Of a DNA stretch of 64,000 nt, positions 63,045 to 64,000 are shown piece after piece. Origin of the DNA: Liolophura sinensis (Eukaryota > Mollusca > Polyplacophora > Chitonida > Chitonidae); the NCBI RefSeq assembly GCF_032854445.1, contig NC_088295.1, forward strand, positions 12,389,385 to 12,453,384, given 5' to 3'. The position numbers were made by a program, and so were the translations under genes. The notes beneath the pieces were generated by a model. That model saw only the letters and a program-made list of their open reading frames with translations, was not told the DNA's origin and ran no database searches. The number at the start of each line of letters is the position of its first letter. Position 1 is the stretch's first letter.

Positions 63045-63704
63045 CTACAAACAAGACAAGTGTTAAGTTTACAGTCTAATGGATTCTCCAATATCTGTGA
63101 TATTTCATCTAAGCATGTTGGAAATCAAACGACATATCAGAATAGAATTGCACAGCTGGAATGTACTTGTTCCTTTATTTGATTGTTGTTTTATGCCATA
63201 GTCCAGAATATTTCACTTATACCACACCATCCAGCATTATGGTGCGAGGAAACCAGGCAAGGCCCAGGGGAAACAAACAATTATCTACAGAGACCTTTCC
63301 ACATATCAGCTGAGAATATACATGTGTTCATCTTGGAGAAAATCATGGTAAAATTGTTTGTTTATTGTGTGTAATATGTACAGGAGAATATATTGTTAAA
63401 CTAAATGCTGTGCTCTGTTGAAAGTCTAGTCAACAACCATGGAGGACTTTGTAGAAACAAATATGGCTGCTACAGTGAGACTGGATTCATAAATAACATT
63501 TTGAATAAACGTGTACAGGATGAAAAATTTGCCATTGTTCATACAGGTAAAGCACAGACAGGCTGCAATTTGGAATTGTCCAATAAAAAAGGTTGTAACA
63601 CCAACAAATATTTATATATAAAATCGCGTGAGTTGGAGAAAAACAATAATATAAAGGATAGTACAGCTACATGTATATGTGAGGTATGCATGAATGAATG
63701 CTGG
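63045..63704. other. Intron upstream of exon 1, with SINE-A fragment
   Basis: 63173-63320 is a minus-oriented SINE-A 3' fragment (TTTATTTGATTGTTG, CCAGCATTATGGTGCGAGG). No upstream exon is visible. The plus-strand open frame at 63405 (111 codons) has no recognisable domain. Confidence 0.55.
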
Positions 63705-64000
63705 CAGTTTGTCATACTTAACAAGTTTTCAGTCATATGACAACAAGGAGTCATTAGTTGTGTGCGCATATACTGTGTCTTCTTGTGGCACAGCAAGTCC
63801 ATGCCTCCAAAGTGCTGCCATCACTAACGTGACATCCCCAGTCACATTATACTGACACTGGACCAACCAGCCCTGTTTCCTTGCTCAAACCTCTCAATGC
63901 AGAGCGCCAAGCAAAGCAAAAAAAAAATACCATTTTTAAAGACTATGACCTGACCTGGGTTTGATCCAGGGTCTCCCCACTTCGAGGAGGATGTTCTAAC
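63705..64000 (-). mobile_element. SINE-B, diverged, cut by the window edge
   Basis: CATACTTAACAAGTTTTCAG, TCATATGACAACAAGGAGTC, then GCAGAGCGCCAAGCAAAGC and GACCTGGGTTTGATCCAGGG (the reversed B-box region). The tRNA-like head reaches the last base of the window. Confidence 0.7.

Noticed and set aside
62441-62530. Functional tRNA gene
   Set aside because: The tRNA-like head has A and B boxes but continues into a SINE body, poly-A tail and target-site duplication.
63405-63740. 111-codon plus-strand ORF near the window end
   Set aside because: Low-complexity Lys/Asn-rich frame running into a SINE-B; no evidence of coding.

Overview
The window is animal nuclear DNA from inside one very large minus-strand gene. 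Codons are split among many short exons with GT-AG introns, the AT-rich introns hold minisatellites and retroposons, and the product is a secreted mosaic of Sushi, HYR, EGF, pentraxin and GCC2/GCC3 (ephrin-receptor-like, TNFR-like Cys-rich) modules. tRNA-derived SINEs with tails ending in an AATCAAATAAATA-like run, a second SINE family carrying the motif TCAGTCATATGACGACGA, and a BEL/Pao remnant suggest a lophotrochozoan, most likely a mollusc. That assignment rests on recalled repeat families and was not tested.

I could read 53 exons (about 9.0 kb, roughly 3,000 codons) by hand from frame, cysteine pattern and splice sites. Transcription runs from high to low coordinates and both gene ends lie outside the window. 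Order: Sushi (63.0k), two-exon unrecognised domain X copy A (60.6-59.6k), three GCC modules (59.4-58.0k), EGF (57.2-56.8k), two HYR-like exons (55.6-53.4k), Sushi (51.0k), X copy B (49.5-47.6k), three GCC (46.8-45.5k), about a dozen EGF (44.9-34.4k), pentraxin/LamG-like domain (34.0-32.3k), HYR (31.6-30.9k), Sushi (30.4k), X copy C with a furin-like RRKR (28.9-24.1k), then eighteen single-exon GCC modules (22.7-0.2k). The middle part, HYR-HYR-Sushi-X-GCC-EGF-pentraxin, matches the core order of SVEP1/polydom. The Sushi-X-GCC block occurs three times, preceded by HYR in at least two.

The eighteen GCC exons alternate strictly between two types (nine dimers), and from the third dimer on they show a four-exon period with one dimer apparently missing. 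A 2.3-kb minisatellite lies in the intron where it would be expected.

Introns contain at least eleven tandem arrays. Several have grown from splice-junction sequence: the array at 18.5-20.5k repeats the 3' end and splice donor of exon 38, the array at 54.4-55.5k repeats the 3' part and donor of exon 9, and the 5.5-7.8k array abuts a splice acceptor. I see no complete second gene. One plus-strand exon-like segment (12861-13038) and a decayed BEL/Pao element (about 2.3-3.9k) are the only other coding-like stretches.
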